A stretch of 64,000 bases of DNA, from contig JAHLKT010000003.1 in the NCBI GenBank assembly GCA_020444545.1, positions 434,001 through 498,000 on the forward strand, given 5' to 3'. Positions within the stretch are counted from its first letter, which is position 1; every line of letters starts with the position of its first letter. The position numbers and the translations under genes are program-made. The DNA comes from Desulfarculaceae bacterium (lineage in GTDB: Bacteria > Desulfobacterota > Desulfarculia > Desulfarculales > Desulfarculaceae). Positions 24,754-33,498 of the stretch are shown one piece after another. The notes beneath the pieces were generated by a model. That model was not told where the DNA came from. It ran no database searches and saw only the letters and a program-made list of their open reading frames with translations.

Positions 24754-25461
24754 CTAGCGGCCCACGATGAGGGCCAGCTTTTCGTCGGCCATGATCTCTT
24801 GGGGCGTGCCCTGGAACAGGATCTCGCCCCGTTCCACCACATAGGCCCGGTCCACCACCTTGGAGGCGTTGCCCAGATTGGAGGCGGCCAGGATGATGGA
24901 GATGCCCATGCCCCGGATGCGGCGCATGGCGTCGATGAAGTGGCGCACCACCAGGGGGGCCAGCCCCTCGAAGGATTCGTCCAGCAAGAGCAACTTGGGG
25001 TTCAGGGCCAGGGCCCGGGTGACCGCCACCATCTTCTTTTCGCCGCCCGAGAGGTTGGCTCCCTTGCGCTCCCAGAGCTCGCGGAGCTTGGGGAAGATGT
25101 CGAAGCCCTGCTTGGGCTCGAAGGTGGCCCCGCCCTGGCTGTCCTTGCTCACCCACAGGCCCAGGTTGATGTTCTCGGCCACGGTGAGCTCCGGGAAGAC
25201 CCGCGAGTCCTCCGGGGCGTAGGCCACGCCGGAGAGCACCCGGGCCCGGGTGCTGTCCTTGGTGATGTCCTGGTCCTGGAAGGTGATGACCCCGTTCTTG
25301 GGCTGATACAGGCCCAGGATGCTCTTCATGATGGAGCTCTTGCCCGCGCCGTTGCGGCCCAAAAGCCCCACGATCTCGCCCGGGGCCACCTCCAGGGACA
25401 CCGAGCGCAGGATCTGGGTCTTCTTCACAAAGAAGTCGATGTTTTCCATGGTCAGAAGCAT
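24754..25461 (-). CDS. livF: Branched-chain-type ABC transporter ATPase LivF
   Basis: A 235-residue LivF-type ATPase with Walker A GRNGAGKSS (near residue 35), ABC signature LSGGEKKM and Walker B LLLLDES. It starts 2 bases after the livG stop. It energises the membrane complex of LivH/LivM together with LivG. The gap of 32 bases to the alcohol dehydrogenase indicates one transcript. Confidence 0.95.
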   Translation of the reverse strand: MLLTMENIDFFVKKTQILRSVSLEVAPGEIVGLLGRNGAGKSSIMKSILGLYQPKNGVITFQDQDITKDSTRARVLSGVAYAPEDSRVFPELTVAENINLGLWVSKDSQGGATFEPKQGFDIFPKLRELWERKGANLSGGEKKMVAVTRALALNPKLLLLDESFEGLAPLVVRHFIDAMRRIRGMGISIILAASNLGNASKVVDRAYVVERGEILFQGTPQEIMADEKLALIVGR

Positions 25462-25463
25462 GG

Positions 25464-26207
25464 CTACTCACTCACTCCGAACAGGGTCTCCTGCACCTTG
25501 GGGTCGTCCATGACCTCGGCCGGGGTGCCCCAGGCCAGGATGCCGCCCTCGGCCAACACCAGCACCCGCTTGCAGTAGTCGCTCACGATGTCCATGTCGT
25601 GCTCGATGATCAGGGTGGCGGTGCCCCGCTTGCCGATGGCCTCGATGATGGTGTCCATGACCTTGAACTTGTCCGCCGTGGCCACCCCGCTGGTGGGCTC
25701 GTCCAGCAGCAAGAAGTGGGGCTTCAGGGCAAAGGCCATGGCCGTGTCCAAGACCTTCTTGTCGCCTTCGCTTAGCTCCGAGGCCGGCTGCTCGGCGAAC
25801 TGGTCCAGGTTGAAGATGCCCAGGATGGACAGCGCCTCCTCGGTGGCCTCGCGGTAGGCCGAGGCCGGCTTGAAAAAGCGCCCCAGGCGGCTCTGGGTGC
25901 TGATCACGCAGGTGCGCACGTTGTCCAACACGCTCAGCTCCTCGAACAGATGCGTGATCTGGAAGTTGCGCGCGATGCCCGCCTTGATGCGTCTGTAGGG
26001 CGGGGCGTGGGTGATGTCCTTGCCGTTCAGGGTTATCTGGCCCGAGGTGGGCTGCAGATGGCCGGAGATCAGGTTGACCATGGTGGTCTTGCCCGCGCCG
26101 TTGGGGCCCAACAGCGCCACCACCTCGTTCTCCTCGATGGAAAAGCTCACCCCGTTGATCACCAGGGACTTGTCAAAGGCCTTGACCACATCCTTGATTG
26201 CCAGCAT
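25464..26207 (-). CDS. livG: Branched-chain-type ABC transporter ATPase LivG
   Basis: A 247-residue LivG-type ATPase: Walker A GPNGAGKTT, family-typical signature LSEGDKKVLD, Walker B FLLLDEP followed by TSGVAT, and the LivG C-terminal extension. It starts 3 bases after livM ends. Partner of LivF in the first Liv importer. Confidence 0.95.
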   Translation of the reverse strand: MLAIKDVVKAFDKSLVINGVSFSIEENEVVALLGPNGAGKTTMVNLISGHLQPTSGQITLNGKDITHAPPYRRIKAGIARNFQITHLFEELSVLDNVRTCVISTQSRLGRFFKPASAYREATEEALSILGIFNLDQFAEQPASELSEGDKKVLDTAMAFALKPHFLLLDEPTSGVATADKFKVMDTIIEAIGKRGTATLIIEHDMDIVSDYCKRVLVLAEGGILAWGTPAEVMDDPKVQETLFGVSE

Positions 26208-26210
26208 GGC

Positions 26211-27203
26211 CTAGCCCCTCCCTTCCGCGCGGCGCGGCCGAAGCTTGCCCACAAGGTCGGCGACCCCTCCGGTCACTCCGCCGGGCAACAAGAGCACCAG
26301 CACCACCAGGGTGCCGCCCACGATGAGCATCCAGTACTCGGTCCAGGCCACGGCGTAGAGCCTCAGGTAGGTGAACAACACCGCGCCCACGATGGGCCCC
26401 TCGAAGATCATGAAGCCGCCCAGCAAGACCATGTAGACGATCTCGCCGGAAAAGACCCAGTTGGATATCTCCGGGGTGATGTGGCCGCTGACAAAGCTCC
26501 ACACCCCGCCGGCCAGGCCGCTGAAGGTGCCGGAGATGACAAAGGCGTACCAGCGGAAGCGCTTGACCCGGATGCCCACCATTTCGGCGCGCACCTCGTT
26601 GTCGCGGGTGGCTTGCAAGGCCTTGCCGAAGGGCGAGTTCACGATGGCCAGCATAACCAGGGTGGCCGCGGAGAAGATGCCCACCACGATGTAGTAGTAG
26701 GGCCCCACCATGAACTGGAAGCGGCGCATGCCCGTGATCTCCATGCCGAAGAAGGTGGGCAGGGGGATGCGGATGCCGTCCGAGCCGCCGGTGAAATGGT
26801 AGGCCTTTTCCAGGATCGCGAACATGAGCATGGCCAGGGCCAGGGTGAGGATGGAAAAGAAGATGCGGGTGTGGCGCACGCACACGAAACCGAAAATGGC
26901 CGACACCAGGGCCGACACGGCCAGGGAAGCCAGGATGGCCAGCTCGAAGCTGAAATGCTCCGGGAAATACATGTAGAGCAGGCCCACCGCGTAGGCCCCG
27001 GCCGCGAAGTAGGCCCCGTGGCCGAAACTGAGCACCCCGGCATAGCGGAGCAGCAGGTTGAGCCCCAGGCCCAGGATGGCCAGGGACAGGCCGGTCTCCA
27101 CCATGTTCAGGTGGTAGGGGTCGAGCACTTGGGGCAGCAGGAGCAGCACCACCAGGGTGATGAGGTAGGCCAGGGCCCGCGAGCTGAATAGATACTTAGT
27201 CAT
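26211..27203 (-). CDS. livM: Branched-chain-type ABC transporter permease LivM
   Basis: A 330-residue inner-membrane permease with about nine hydrophobic segments, the LivM opening YLITLVVLLLLP and the conserved LSFGHGAYFAAGAYAVG region. It ends with a short basic cytoplasmic tail. It lies 9 bases after livH. With LivH it forms the translocation channel. Confidence 0.95.
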   Translation of the reverse strand: MTKYLFSSRALAYLITLVVLLLLPQVLDPYHLNMVETGLSLAILGLGLNLLLRYAGVLSFGHGAYFAAGAYAVGLLYMYFPEHFSFELAILASLAVSALVSAIFGFVCVRHTRIFFSILTLALAMLMFAILEKAYHFTGGSDGIRIPLPTFFGMEITGMRRFQFMVGPYYYIVVGIFSAATLVMLAIVNSPFGKALQATRDNEVRAEMVGIRVKRFRWYAFVISGTFSGLAGGVWSFVSGHITPEISNWVFSGEIVYMVLLGGFMIFEGPIVGAVLFTYLRLYAVAWTEYWMLIVGGTLVVLVLLLPGGVTGGVADLVGKLRPRRAEGRG

Positions 27204-27212
27204 GGCGCTGCC

Positions 27213-28082
27213 TCACTTCTGCCCGAAAAGGCCTTCGGGCTTTATCACCAGGATGACCACCGCTATCAGGAACAACAGCGGCATCTCCAACTCGGCGAAG
27301 TAGGCCACGGTGAATGAGCGGGTGAGGCCGACCAAGAGCGAACCCACCAGGGCGCCCTTCAGGCTGCCCAGCCCGCCGATGACCACCACGATGAAGGCCA
27401 TGATCAACACGTCCATGCCCATGCCCATCACCGCGGGGGTGGTGGGCACCACCAGGGCCCCGGCCAGCCCGGCCAGGGCGGCGCCCAACACGAAGGCCGT
27501 CACGGTGAGCCGCCGCATGGGTATGCCCATGGCCTGGGCCATGTCCCGGTCCATCTCGATGGCCCGGAGCATGATCCCCAGCTTGGTCTTGGCCATGACC
27601 CACCAGATGATCATGCCGGCCACGGCGGTTATGAGCATGACGAACAGGAAGTATGCCGGGTAGGTGTGCCCCATGATCTGCACGCTGCCCATGGCGTCGA
27701 AGGGCGCGCTGGCGTAGCGGCTCTCGCCGCCGAAGACCAGCTTGATCAGGTCCTCGATGAGCATGAGGATGCCGAAGGTGATCAGGAGCTGATACTCCAG
27801 GGGCCGCTTGTACAAGGGCTTGATGAGGGTGGTCTCGATGACCAGGCCCACCAGGCCCGAAAGCACCATGGCCGAGGCCGCCGCGGTCACCAGCATCAAG
27901 ATCGTCGAGGAGCCGGTCATCATTCCGATGAAGTAGGCGGCGATGAACCCGCCGATGGCGTACAGCGAGCCGTGGGCCAGATTCAGGATGCCCATGACCC
28001 CCAGAATGATGCTCAGCCCCAGCGAGGTCAGAAACAAAAAGGCCGCGAAATACAGGCCGTTGAGGGCATAGATCAGCCCCAT
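27213..28082 (-). CDS. livH: Branched-chain-type ABC transporter permease LivH
   Basis: A 289-residue permease with multiple membrane helices and the LivH signatures GVMGILNLAHGSLYAIGG and VVIGGLGSLKGALVGSLLVG. It follows livK after a 115-base spacer that contains a very stable hairpin, a common way to make the binding protein in excess over the membrane parts. Confidence 0.95.
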   Translation of the reverse strand: MGLIYALNGLYFAAFLFLTSLGLSIILGVMGILNLAHGSLYAIGGFIAAYFIGMMTGSSTILMLVTAAASAMVLSGLVGLVIETTLIKPLYKRPLEYQLLITFGILMLIEDLIKLVFGGESRYASAPFDAMGSVQIMGHTYPAYFLFVMLITAVAGMIIWWVMAKTKLGIMLRAIEMDRDMAQAMGIPMRRLTVTAFVLGAALAGLAGALVVPTTPAVMGMGMDVLIMAFIVVVIGGLGSLKGALVGSLLVGLTRSFTVAYFAELEMPLLFLIAVVILVIKPEGLFGQK

Positions 28083-28147
28083 GACATGAACTCTCCTTGA
28101 ACCGCTCCCCTGGCGGGGCAGGGGCGAGCGGGCCGCGAGGTCGGGTG

Positions 28148-28178
28148 GCCGCCGCCGGGCACCAGGCCCGGCGGCGGC
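28148..28178 (-). other. Stable hairpin between livK and livH (first operon)
   Basis: GCCGCCGCCGGGC-ACCAG-GCCCGGCGGCGGC: a perfect 13-base-pair, all-GC stem with a 5-base loop, 20 bases after livK. There is no T-run. Probably an mRNA-stabilising or attenuation element that raises binding-protein output; the second liv operon has one in the same place. Confidence 0.8.
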
Positions 28179-28197
28179 GCTTAACGCTTACGGTAGC

Positions 28198-29523
28198 CTA
28201 GGACTTCCAGCTGCCGATCCAGTCCTCGGTGCTTATGCCGGCCGGGGCGTTCACCTGGAAGGAGGGGAACACCATAAGGCGGTCGGGGTCGAGGATCGGG
28301 AAGGGATAGTCCTTGGTCATCTTGGAGATGCCCACCAGGCAGTCCTCGCGGGCGTTGTGGTCCTTGTCGATCACGCAGTAGCCGCTGGGCGTCTCGAAGC
28401 CCATGTTGCCCATGGCCTTGGCGGTCTGCTCGATGGTCGGCCAGCCGCCCACCAGCGAGGAGGCCTTCTCCACCGCGGTCTTGTAGGCGGTGATGGCCTG
28501 GAAGGCGTGATAGCTGGGATAGGTGGGGTACTTTTTGTAGCGCTTCTTGAATTCGTCCACGAACCACTTGTTGAGCGGCCACTTGTCCCAGGCGGGGTAC
28601 AGGAAGTAGTGCGCGCCGGCGCAGCAGATGAACTGGCCCTCGGGGAACTCGGCGCCCAACTCCTGCGGGTACGGCTCGCCCCGGCTCAGGGCCATCTTGG
28701 CCTGGTTGAACAGCCCGGAAGCCTTGGCCTGCTTCAGGAAGGTCACCGCGTCGCCGCCCCACATGGAGCTGTGGATGATCTGGGCGCCGGAGCCCTGCAG
28801 GGCGCTGATGTGGGCGGTGTAGTCGGTGGTGAAGATCTTGGGCCACAGGGTCTTGACGATCTCGACGTTGGGCAGCAGCTTCTTGATGGCCAGCTCGAAG
28901 ATGTGCCAGGAGTCGCGGCCCCAGGCGTAGTCCTGGTTGATGCCCGCGATCTTCTTGACGTCAGGCATGTACTTCTTGATGGCCAGGGCCAGGGCGATGT
29001 TGTCCTGGCCCAGGTGGGCGCTGGTGCGGAAACCCAGGTCGTACTTGGGGGTCTTGTAGGGGCTCTTCTTGCCCTCCATGAGCACGTGGGTGCCGCAGTC
29101 GTAGGCCAGCATCAGGCCGCCCAGCTCGTCGGACAGGGGCATGACCGCCTTGCAGTCGCCGGAGGAGATGTAGCCCAGGATGACGTCGACCTTGTCCTCC
29201 AGGATCAGCTTGCGGGCCAGCTCCACCTGGGTCTTGGCTCCGCCGGCCTCGTCCAGGCTGATCAGGTCGATCTTGCGGCCCAGGATGCCGCCCTGCTTGT
29301 TGTAGATGTCGGCCATCATCTTGTAGCCGTTGTCGCCCGGGATTCCGAAGGGCCCGGCCGCCGGGCCGCTCAGGAAGCTGATGGCGGCTACCTTGACGGG
29401 GGTTTTGGGAATGGACTTGCCGGCGGCCAGGGCTTTGCTGCCCATGAGGCTCACCGCGCCCGCCCCCAGGCCGGCGGCGCCGGCCATTTTCAGAAACTGC
29501 CTACGGTTGGTCTTCTCAGCCAT
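28198..29523 (-). CDS. livK: Liv-type periplasmic binding protein with Tat signal
   Basis: A 441-residue substrate-binding protein of the Leu/Ile/Val/amide family. The N-terminus KTNRRQFLKMAG plus a hydrophobic stretch ending in SKALAA is a twin-arginine export signal, so it is exported folded. The mature part has the periplasmic-binding two-domain fold (VKVAAISFLSGPAAGPFGI opening). The ATG at 29523 is chosen because GGAGGGA precedes it; the frame opens 4 codons earlier. Substrates of this family range from branched amino acids to amides, aromatic and short-chain carboxylates; which one is not evident. First gene of the operon, behind a sigma-54 promoter. Confidence 0.93.
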   Translation of the reverse strand: MAEKTNRRQFLKMAGAAGLGAGAVSLMGSKALAAGKSIPKTPVKVAAISFLSGPAAGPFGIPGDNGYKMMADIYNKQGGILGRKIDLISLDEAGGAKTQVELARKLILEDKVDVILGYISSGDCKAVMPLSDELGGLMLAYDCGTHVLMEGKKSPYKTPKYDLGFRTSAHLGQDNIALALAIKKYMPDVKKIAGINQDYAWGRDSWHIFELAIKKLLPNVEIVKTLWPKIFTTDYTAHISALQGSGAQIIHSSMWGGDAVTFLKQAKASGLFNQAKMALSRGEPYPQELGAEFPEGQFICCAGAHYFLYPAWDKWPLNKWFVDEFKKRYKKYPTYPSYHAFQAITAYKTAVEKASSLVGGWPTIEQTAKAMGNMGFETPSGYCVIDKDHNAREDCLVGISKMTKDYPFPILDPDRLMVFPSFQVNAPAGISTEDWIGSWKS

Positions 29524-29650
29524 ATCTCCCTCCATTTGATCGGTTGTGATGACTAACCCTAAAAGGCCGCCTCCGCATGACGGGCCCGGCTCCTGGCCGG
29601 TCCGCCGGCGGCCTCTTTATGCTGCGTATTGTCCAGCCGGCTTCATACCT

Positions 29651-29666
29651 AGCAATAAGCGTGCCG
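29651..29666 (-). promoter_or_regulatory. Sigma-54 promoter of the first liv operon
   Basis: On the minus strand CGGCACGCTTATTGCT matches the -24/-12 consensus TGGCACG-N4-TTGCW at 15 of the fixed spacing positions that matter (GG and GC separated by ten bases). It lies about 128 bases before the livK ATG, and the upstream gene encodes a sigma-54 activator. Confidence 0.8.
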
Positions 29667-29763
29667 GGGACTGCCGGGACAACTTGCCGTAATGATTGAT
29701 CATAATGTGACACACCACGCGAGGATGCCCACCGGTTCATTGCAAGTGTGCAAGTAATTTTGA

Positions 29764-29785
29764 ACCGTATTCACATAAATACGGT
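29764..29785. promoter_or_regulatory. Palindromic activator site upstream of the sigma-54 promoter
   Basis: ACCGTATT-CACATA-AATACGGT is a perfect inverted repeat with 8-base arms about 100 bases upstream of the -24 box, the usual position for an enhancer-binding protein. A second short inverted repeat TTGCA-TTTC-TGCAA lies at 29818-29831. Confidence 0.65.
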
Positions 29786-29833
29786 ATCAAACAGTAAAAC
29801 CGTGTGGTTATATTTTATTGCATTTCTGCAACA

Positions 29834-31594
29834 CTAATGCAGTTGTGCATCCTCGCGCAGGCCGTACTTGACCATCTTGCGCCAGAGGGTGGTGGGGTGG
29901 ACCCCCAAGGCTTTGGCCGCTTGGGACAGGGTGTGGTGGGCCTCCAGGGCCCCTTGGATGATGGCCGCCTCCGAGGCCTCCACCGCCTGCCGGAGCCCCA
30001 GGCCGCTGGCCAGGGCTCCGCCGGGGGCCTGGCGCAGCTCGGCGGGCAGGTCCGGCGCGCCGATGAGTTCGCCTTCGCTCATGATGGCCATGCGCTCCAG
30101 GACGTTCATCAGCTCGCGCACGTTGCCCGGGAAGGCGTAGCCCATCAGGGCGTCCACCACCTCCGGGGCCAGGCGTTTCTTCATTCCCTGGGACTTTTCG
30201 TAGCCCTCCAGGAAACGCTTGCAAAACAGCGGTATGTCCTCGCGCCGCTGGCGGAGCGGCGGAATCTCTATGGGAACCACGTTGAGGCGGTAGAACAGGT
30301 CTTGGCGGAAGCGGCCCGAGGCCACCTCGCGCTTGAGCTCCCGGTTGGTGGCCGCGATCACCCGCACGTCCACCTTGGTGGGGCTGGTGTCGCCCACCCG
30401 GGTGAAGACCCCCTCCTCGATTACCTGCAAAAGCTTCACCTGCATGGCCGGGGTCAGCTCGGCCACCTCGTCCAGGAAGATGGTGCCCTTGTGGGCCGCT
30501 TCCATGAGCCCGGCCTTGCCCGCCGGGTCGGCCCCGGTGAAGGCGCCCTTTCTGTAGCCGAAGAGCTCGCTCTCCATGAGCGAGGCGGGGATGGCCCCGC
30601 AGTTGATCTTGACCAGGGGCCGGTGACGGCGGCCGGACATGCGGTGGATGGTGCGGGCCAAGAGCGTCTTGCCCACGCCCGACTCGCCGGTGATGAGCAC
30701 CACCGCGTCCACCGCGGCCACCTTCACCGCCTTGGCCAAGACCAGCTCCATGGCGCTGGACTTGACCACCATGTCGGTCAGCGCGCTCTCGTACTGCTCC
30801 TGCTCGATGAGCGACTGGTAGTAGCGCGAGGACAACAGGCGGCTCTGCTCCAGCTGGCCGCGCAGGTTGTTCAGGCTGGTCATGTCGCGCACGTTGGTGA
30901 CCACTAGGGCCACCTTGCCCTCGTCGTCCAGGATGGGGGTGCCGGTGACCATCACCTGCTTGGAGCCCCGGATGTTCTGCATGATGGTGACCGAGCGGCC
31001 CTTTTGCAGCACCTCCAGGGTCACCGAGTGGTCGAAGAACTTCTCCTCCACCAGGTCGCGGGTGTTGCGGCCCAGGAGGTTTTCGCGTTTGAGGCCGGTT
31101 ATCTTCTCGTAGGCGCTGTTCACCCGCACGGTCACCGCGTTGCCGTCGGCGATGTAGAGCCCGTCGTGGCTGGTCTCGAAGATGGCCTCCAGCTGGCGGT
31201 GCAGGCCCTTGTAGCCTTGCAGCTCGCTGATCAGGGCCTCGTAGTGGGAGATGTCCTGAAAGACGCTGATAACTCCGGCGGCCCGGCCGTCGATGATGAT
31301 GGGATTGCGGTTGGCCACGATGGTGGCCGCGTAGATGTTGAGCCGCCGGCCGATCTGGGCCTCGCCCCCGGCCAGGATCTCCTGCATGTCCGCCCAGGCG
31401 TCGGGGCTCACCTCGCTGAAGTGCCTCCCCACCTGGTCGGTGTCGGCCCGGCCCAACATGCGGCGCGCCGCCTGGTTGAACAGCACCACCATGCCCGAGG
31501 CGTCTATGACCACCATCCCGGTGCTGGCGGAGTCCAGCACCACGGCCAGGGGAGCCAGGAGGCTCTTGAGGTCCACGGGCGGGGTTTCGGTCAT
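29834..31594 (-). CDS. Sigma-54-dependent transcriptional activator with two PAS domains
   Basis: A 586-residue enhancer-binding protein. It has two N-terminal PAS domains (about residues 15-120 and 130-245) and a central AAA+ domain with Walker A GESGVGKT (303-310) and the sigma-54-contact loop GAFTGA (350-355). A C-terminal Fis-type helix-turn-helix (about 545-586, SQAAKALGVHPTTLWRKM) completes it. The architecture is that of PrdR/TyrR-like regulators that sense a small ligand or redox state through PAS. The ATG at 31594 follows GGGGAGAA; a TTG seven codons upstream is less likely. It lies directly upstream of the sigma-54 promoter for livKHMGF, so it almost certainly controls that operon. 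Confidence 0.92.
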   Translation of the reverse strand: MTETPPVDLKSLLAPLAVVLDSASTGMVVIDASGMVVLFNQAARRMLGRADTDQVGRHFSEVSPDAWADMQEILAGGEAQIGRRLNIYAATIVANRNPIIIDGRAAGVISVFQDISHYEALISELQGYKGLHRQLEAIFETSHDGLYIADGNAVTVRVNSAYEKITGLKRENLLGRNTRDLVEEKFFDHSVTLEVLQKGRSVTIMQNIRGSKQVMVTGTPILDDEGKVALVVTNVRDMTSLNNLRGQLEQSRLLSSRYYQSLIEQEQYESALTDMVVKSSAMELVLAKAVKVAAVDAVVLITGESGVGKTLLARTIHRMSGRRHRPLVKINCGAIPASLMESELFGYRKGAFTGADPAGKAGLMEAAHKGTIFLDEVAELTPAMQVKLLQVIEEGVFTRVGDTSPTKVDVRVIAATNRELKREVASGRFRQDLFYRLNVVPIEIPPLRQRREDIPLFCKRFLEGYEKSQGMKKRLAPEVVDALMGYAFPGNVRELMNVLERMAIMSEGELIGAPDLPAELRQAPGGALASGLGLRQAVEASEAAIIQGALEAHHTLSQAAKALGVHPTTLWRKMVKYGLREDAQLH

Positions 31595-31658
31595 GTTTCT
31601 CCCCTGGCCGGCCAACGGAATGCCATGAGCAAACCTGGCGGCGGCCGGTTGGTTTTAC

Positions 31659-31701
31659 TTGACCTGTTACGCGCCCCCCCATTATGTTCAATATATTGAA
31701 C
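31659..31701 (+). promoter_or_regulatory. Promoter and operator of the XRE-cupin gene
   Basis: A -35 TTGACC (31659-31664), 17-base spacer and -10 TTATGT (31682-31687). The -10 is overlapped by a perfect 16-base palindrome GTTCAATATATTGAAC (31686-31701). This is the expected kind of site for an autoregulating XRE-cupin repressor. Confidence 0.75.
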
Positions 31702-31731
31702 CCTGGCAAGAGCTTTGGAGGAGCCGATTTC

Positions 31732-32274
31732 ATGGTGTCTTTGGGGGCCAAGCTGCGCGCCCTGCGCAAAGGGCAAAAACTTTCCCTCAAGCTGGCGGCC
31801 GAGCGAATCGGCTGCGCGCCCTCCTATCTCTCCATGGTGGAAAACGACAAGGTTGACCCCTCCATCAGCCGTCTGAAAAAGATCGCCGAGGGCCTGGGCA
31901 GCACCATCGTCGAGCTATTTGAAGGAAACGGCGGCGACGAGGTGGTGATGCGCAAGGCCAAGCGCCCCCGCGCCTCCTTTGGCCGTTCCAACCTGCGCAT
32001 AGAGCTGCTGGTGCCCCGCGGCCCGGACCGGGCCATGGACGCCCGCCTGGCCATCGTGGGCCCGGGCGGGGGCAGCGTGGGCGACTACAAGCACAAGGGC
32101 GAGGAGTTCGGCCTGATCCTGGAAGGCAGCCTCGAGCTCAACGTCAACGGGGCCTCCTATTCCCTGGGCCCGGGCGACAGCTTCTACTTCCACTCCGAGC
32201 AGGACCACAGCTTTACCAATCCCAATGACAAGGATTGCCGAATCCTGTGGGTGAACCACCCCCCATCCTGGTAA
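31732..32274 (+). CDS. XRE-cupin transcriptional regulator
   Basis: A 180-residue regulator: an N-terminal lambda-repressor-like helix-turn-helix (residues 6-60, SLKLAAERIGCAPSYLSMVE), then a C-terminal cupin barrel (about 105-178, with GEEFGLILEGSLELNVNG and YFHSEQDHSF metal/ligand positions). Such proteins sense small metabolites and repress nearby catabolic genes. The ATG at 31732 is taken because GGAGGA precedes it; an earlier in-frame ATG lies inside the operator. It is 13 bases ahead of a zinc alcohol dehydrogenase on the same strand, its likely target together with itself. Confidence 0.92.
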   Translation: MVSLGAKLRALRKGQKLSLKLAAERIGCAPSYLSMVENDKVDPSISRLKKIAEGLGSTIVELFEGNGGDEVVMRKAKRPRASFGRSNLRIELLVPRGPDRAMDARLAIVGPGGGSVGDYKHKGEEFGLILEGSLELNVNGASYSLGPGDSFYFHSEQDHSFTNPNDKDCRILWVNHPPSW

Positions 32275-32287
32275 CGAGCGAGGGACC

Positions 32288-33322
32288 ATGCTGGCGGCGC
32301 GTTTTCACGAGGTAGGCCGACCCCTGGCCCTGGAAGAAATCCCCACTCCCACTCCCGGCCCCGGCCAAGTTCTGATCGAGCTCCGCGCCTGCGGGGTCTG
32401 CGGCTCGGACATCCACATTGCCTACGAGGGCGTGACCCCCACCGCCTACACCCCCATCACCCTGGGCCACGAGCCCTCCGGCGTGGTGGCCGAGCTGGGC
32501 CCGGGCGTGGAGGGTTGGGCAATCGGCGACCGGGCGGTGCTCTGCTGCTTCTTTGTCTGCGGCCAGTGCCTCAATTGCCTGAGCGGCAACCAGCAGGTGT
32601 GCCTGGAGCGGCGCTGCATCGGCATCCAGGCCGAAGGCGCCTTTGCCGAGTACGTGGTGGTGCCGGCCGGCAACCTGGTGCCCCTGCCCGAGAACGTGCC
32701 CTTTGCCCAGGGGGCCATCATCACCGACGCGGTGGCCACGCCCTTCCATGCCCTCAACGCCACGGGCAAGATGCGCCCCGGCGAAACGGTGGCCGTGTTC
32801 GGCTGCGGCGGCCTGGGCATCCACGGGGTGCAGCTGGCCCGCCTGGGCGGCGCTTCCAAGGTCATCGCGGTGGACATGCGCCCGGCCGTGCTGGAGCGCG
32901 CCCTGGCCGTGGGGGCCGACGTGGCCATCGACGCCTCGCGCCAAGAGGTGGTCCCGGCGGTGCTGGAGGCCACGGGAGGCCTGGGGGTGGACCTGGCCGT
33001 GGAGCTGGTGGGCGCGCGAGTGACCATCGCCCAGGCGGTGGATTGCTTGCGCGTGGGCGGCCGCGCGGCGGTGGCCGGGCTGGGGCCCGCGCCCATTACC
33101 CTGCCCCCGCCCACCACCTTCGTGCGCCGCGAGGCCGCGCTCTTGGGCTCCTACGGCTTCACCACCACCGAGATCGCCACCCTGGTGGGCCTGGTGGCCA
33201 GCGGCCGTTTGGACCTCTCGGGCTCCATCAGCCTCACCATGCCCCTGAGCCAGGTGAACCAGGCCCTGGACATGCTGCACGAGAAAAAGGGCGACCCGGT
33301 GCGCATCGTGGTGGAGCCTTAG
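32288..33322 (+). CDS. Zinc-dependent alcohol dehydrogenase (MDR family)
   Basis: A 344-residue medium-chain dehydrogenase. Catalytic zinc ligands C35 and H61-E62 are present, as are the four structural-zinc cysteines C91, C94, C97 and C105, and an NAD(P)-binding Rossmann motif FGCGGLGIHG (171-180). All expected residues are intact. The closest named groups are sorbitol/threonine-type and cyclohexenoyl-CoA-alcohol dehydrogenases; the substrate cannot be fixed. Co-transcribed with the XRE-cupin regulator. Confidence 0.93.
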   Translation: MLAARFHEVGRPLALEEIPTPTPGPGQVLIELRACGVCGSDIHIAYEGVTPTAYTPITLGHEPSGVVAELGPGVEGWAIGDRAVLCCFFVCGQCLNCLSGNQQVCLERRCIGIQAEGAFAEYVVVPAGNLVPLPENVPFAQGAIITDAVATPFHALNATGKMRPGETVAVFGCGGLGIHGVQLARLGGASKVIAVDMRPAVLERALAVGADVAIDASRQEVVPAVLEATGGLGVDLAVELVGARVTIAQAVDCLRVGGRAAVAGLGPAPITLPPPTTFVRREAALLGSYGFTTTEIATLVGLVASGRLDLSGSISLTMPLSQVNQALDMLHEKKGDPVRIVVEP

Positions 33323-33365
33323 CCCCCGTAGCGTCTCTTTCTTGAAATAGCTTTTCGCCTGCTGG

Positions 33366-33421
33366 CCTCGACAGCTTGCTGTCGGGGTCGCCTCGCTTTG
33401 GCGAGACGACAAGAAATCCGG
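33366..33421 (+). repeat. Two-hairpin CAAGAAATCC repeat, copy C
   Basis: Hairpin CCTCGACAGC-TT-GCTGTCGGGG, second hairpin CTCGC-TTTG-GCGAG, then CAAGAAATCCGG. The same element as at 13090-13148 and 13180-13234. Confidence 0.72.
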
Positions 33422-33498
33422 CCGCCAACGCCCCCACGTTCTAACACCTCCTCCCGCCTCGCGGACCGAAGTCTGGCCGATAAATCCCAAAACCTATC

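Noticed and set aside
24722-25471. 250-residue upstream extension of the iron alcohol dehydrogenase frame.
   Set aside because: It lies entirely within livF in another frame and is compositionally noise. A good ribosome site marks the real ATG at 24721.
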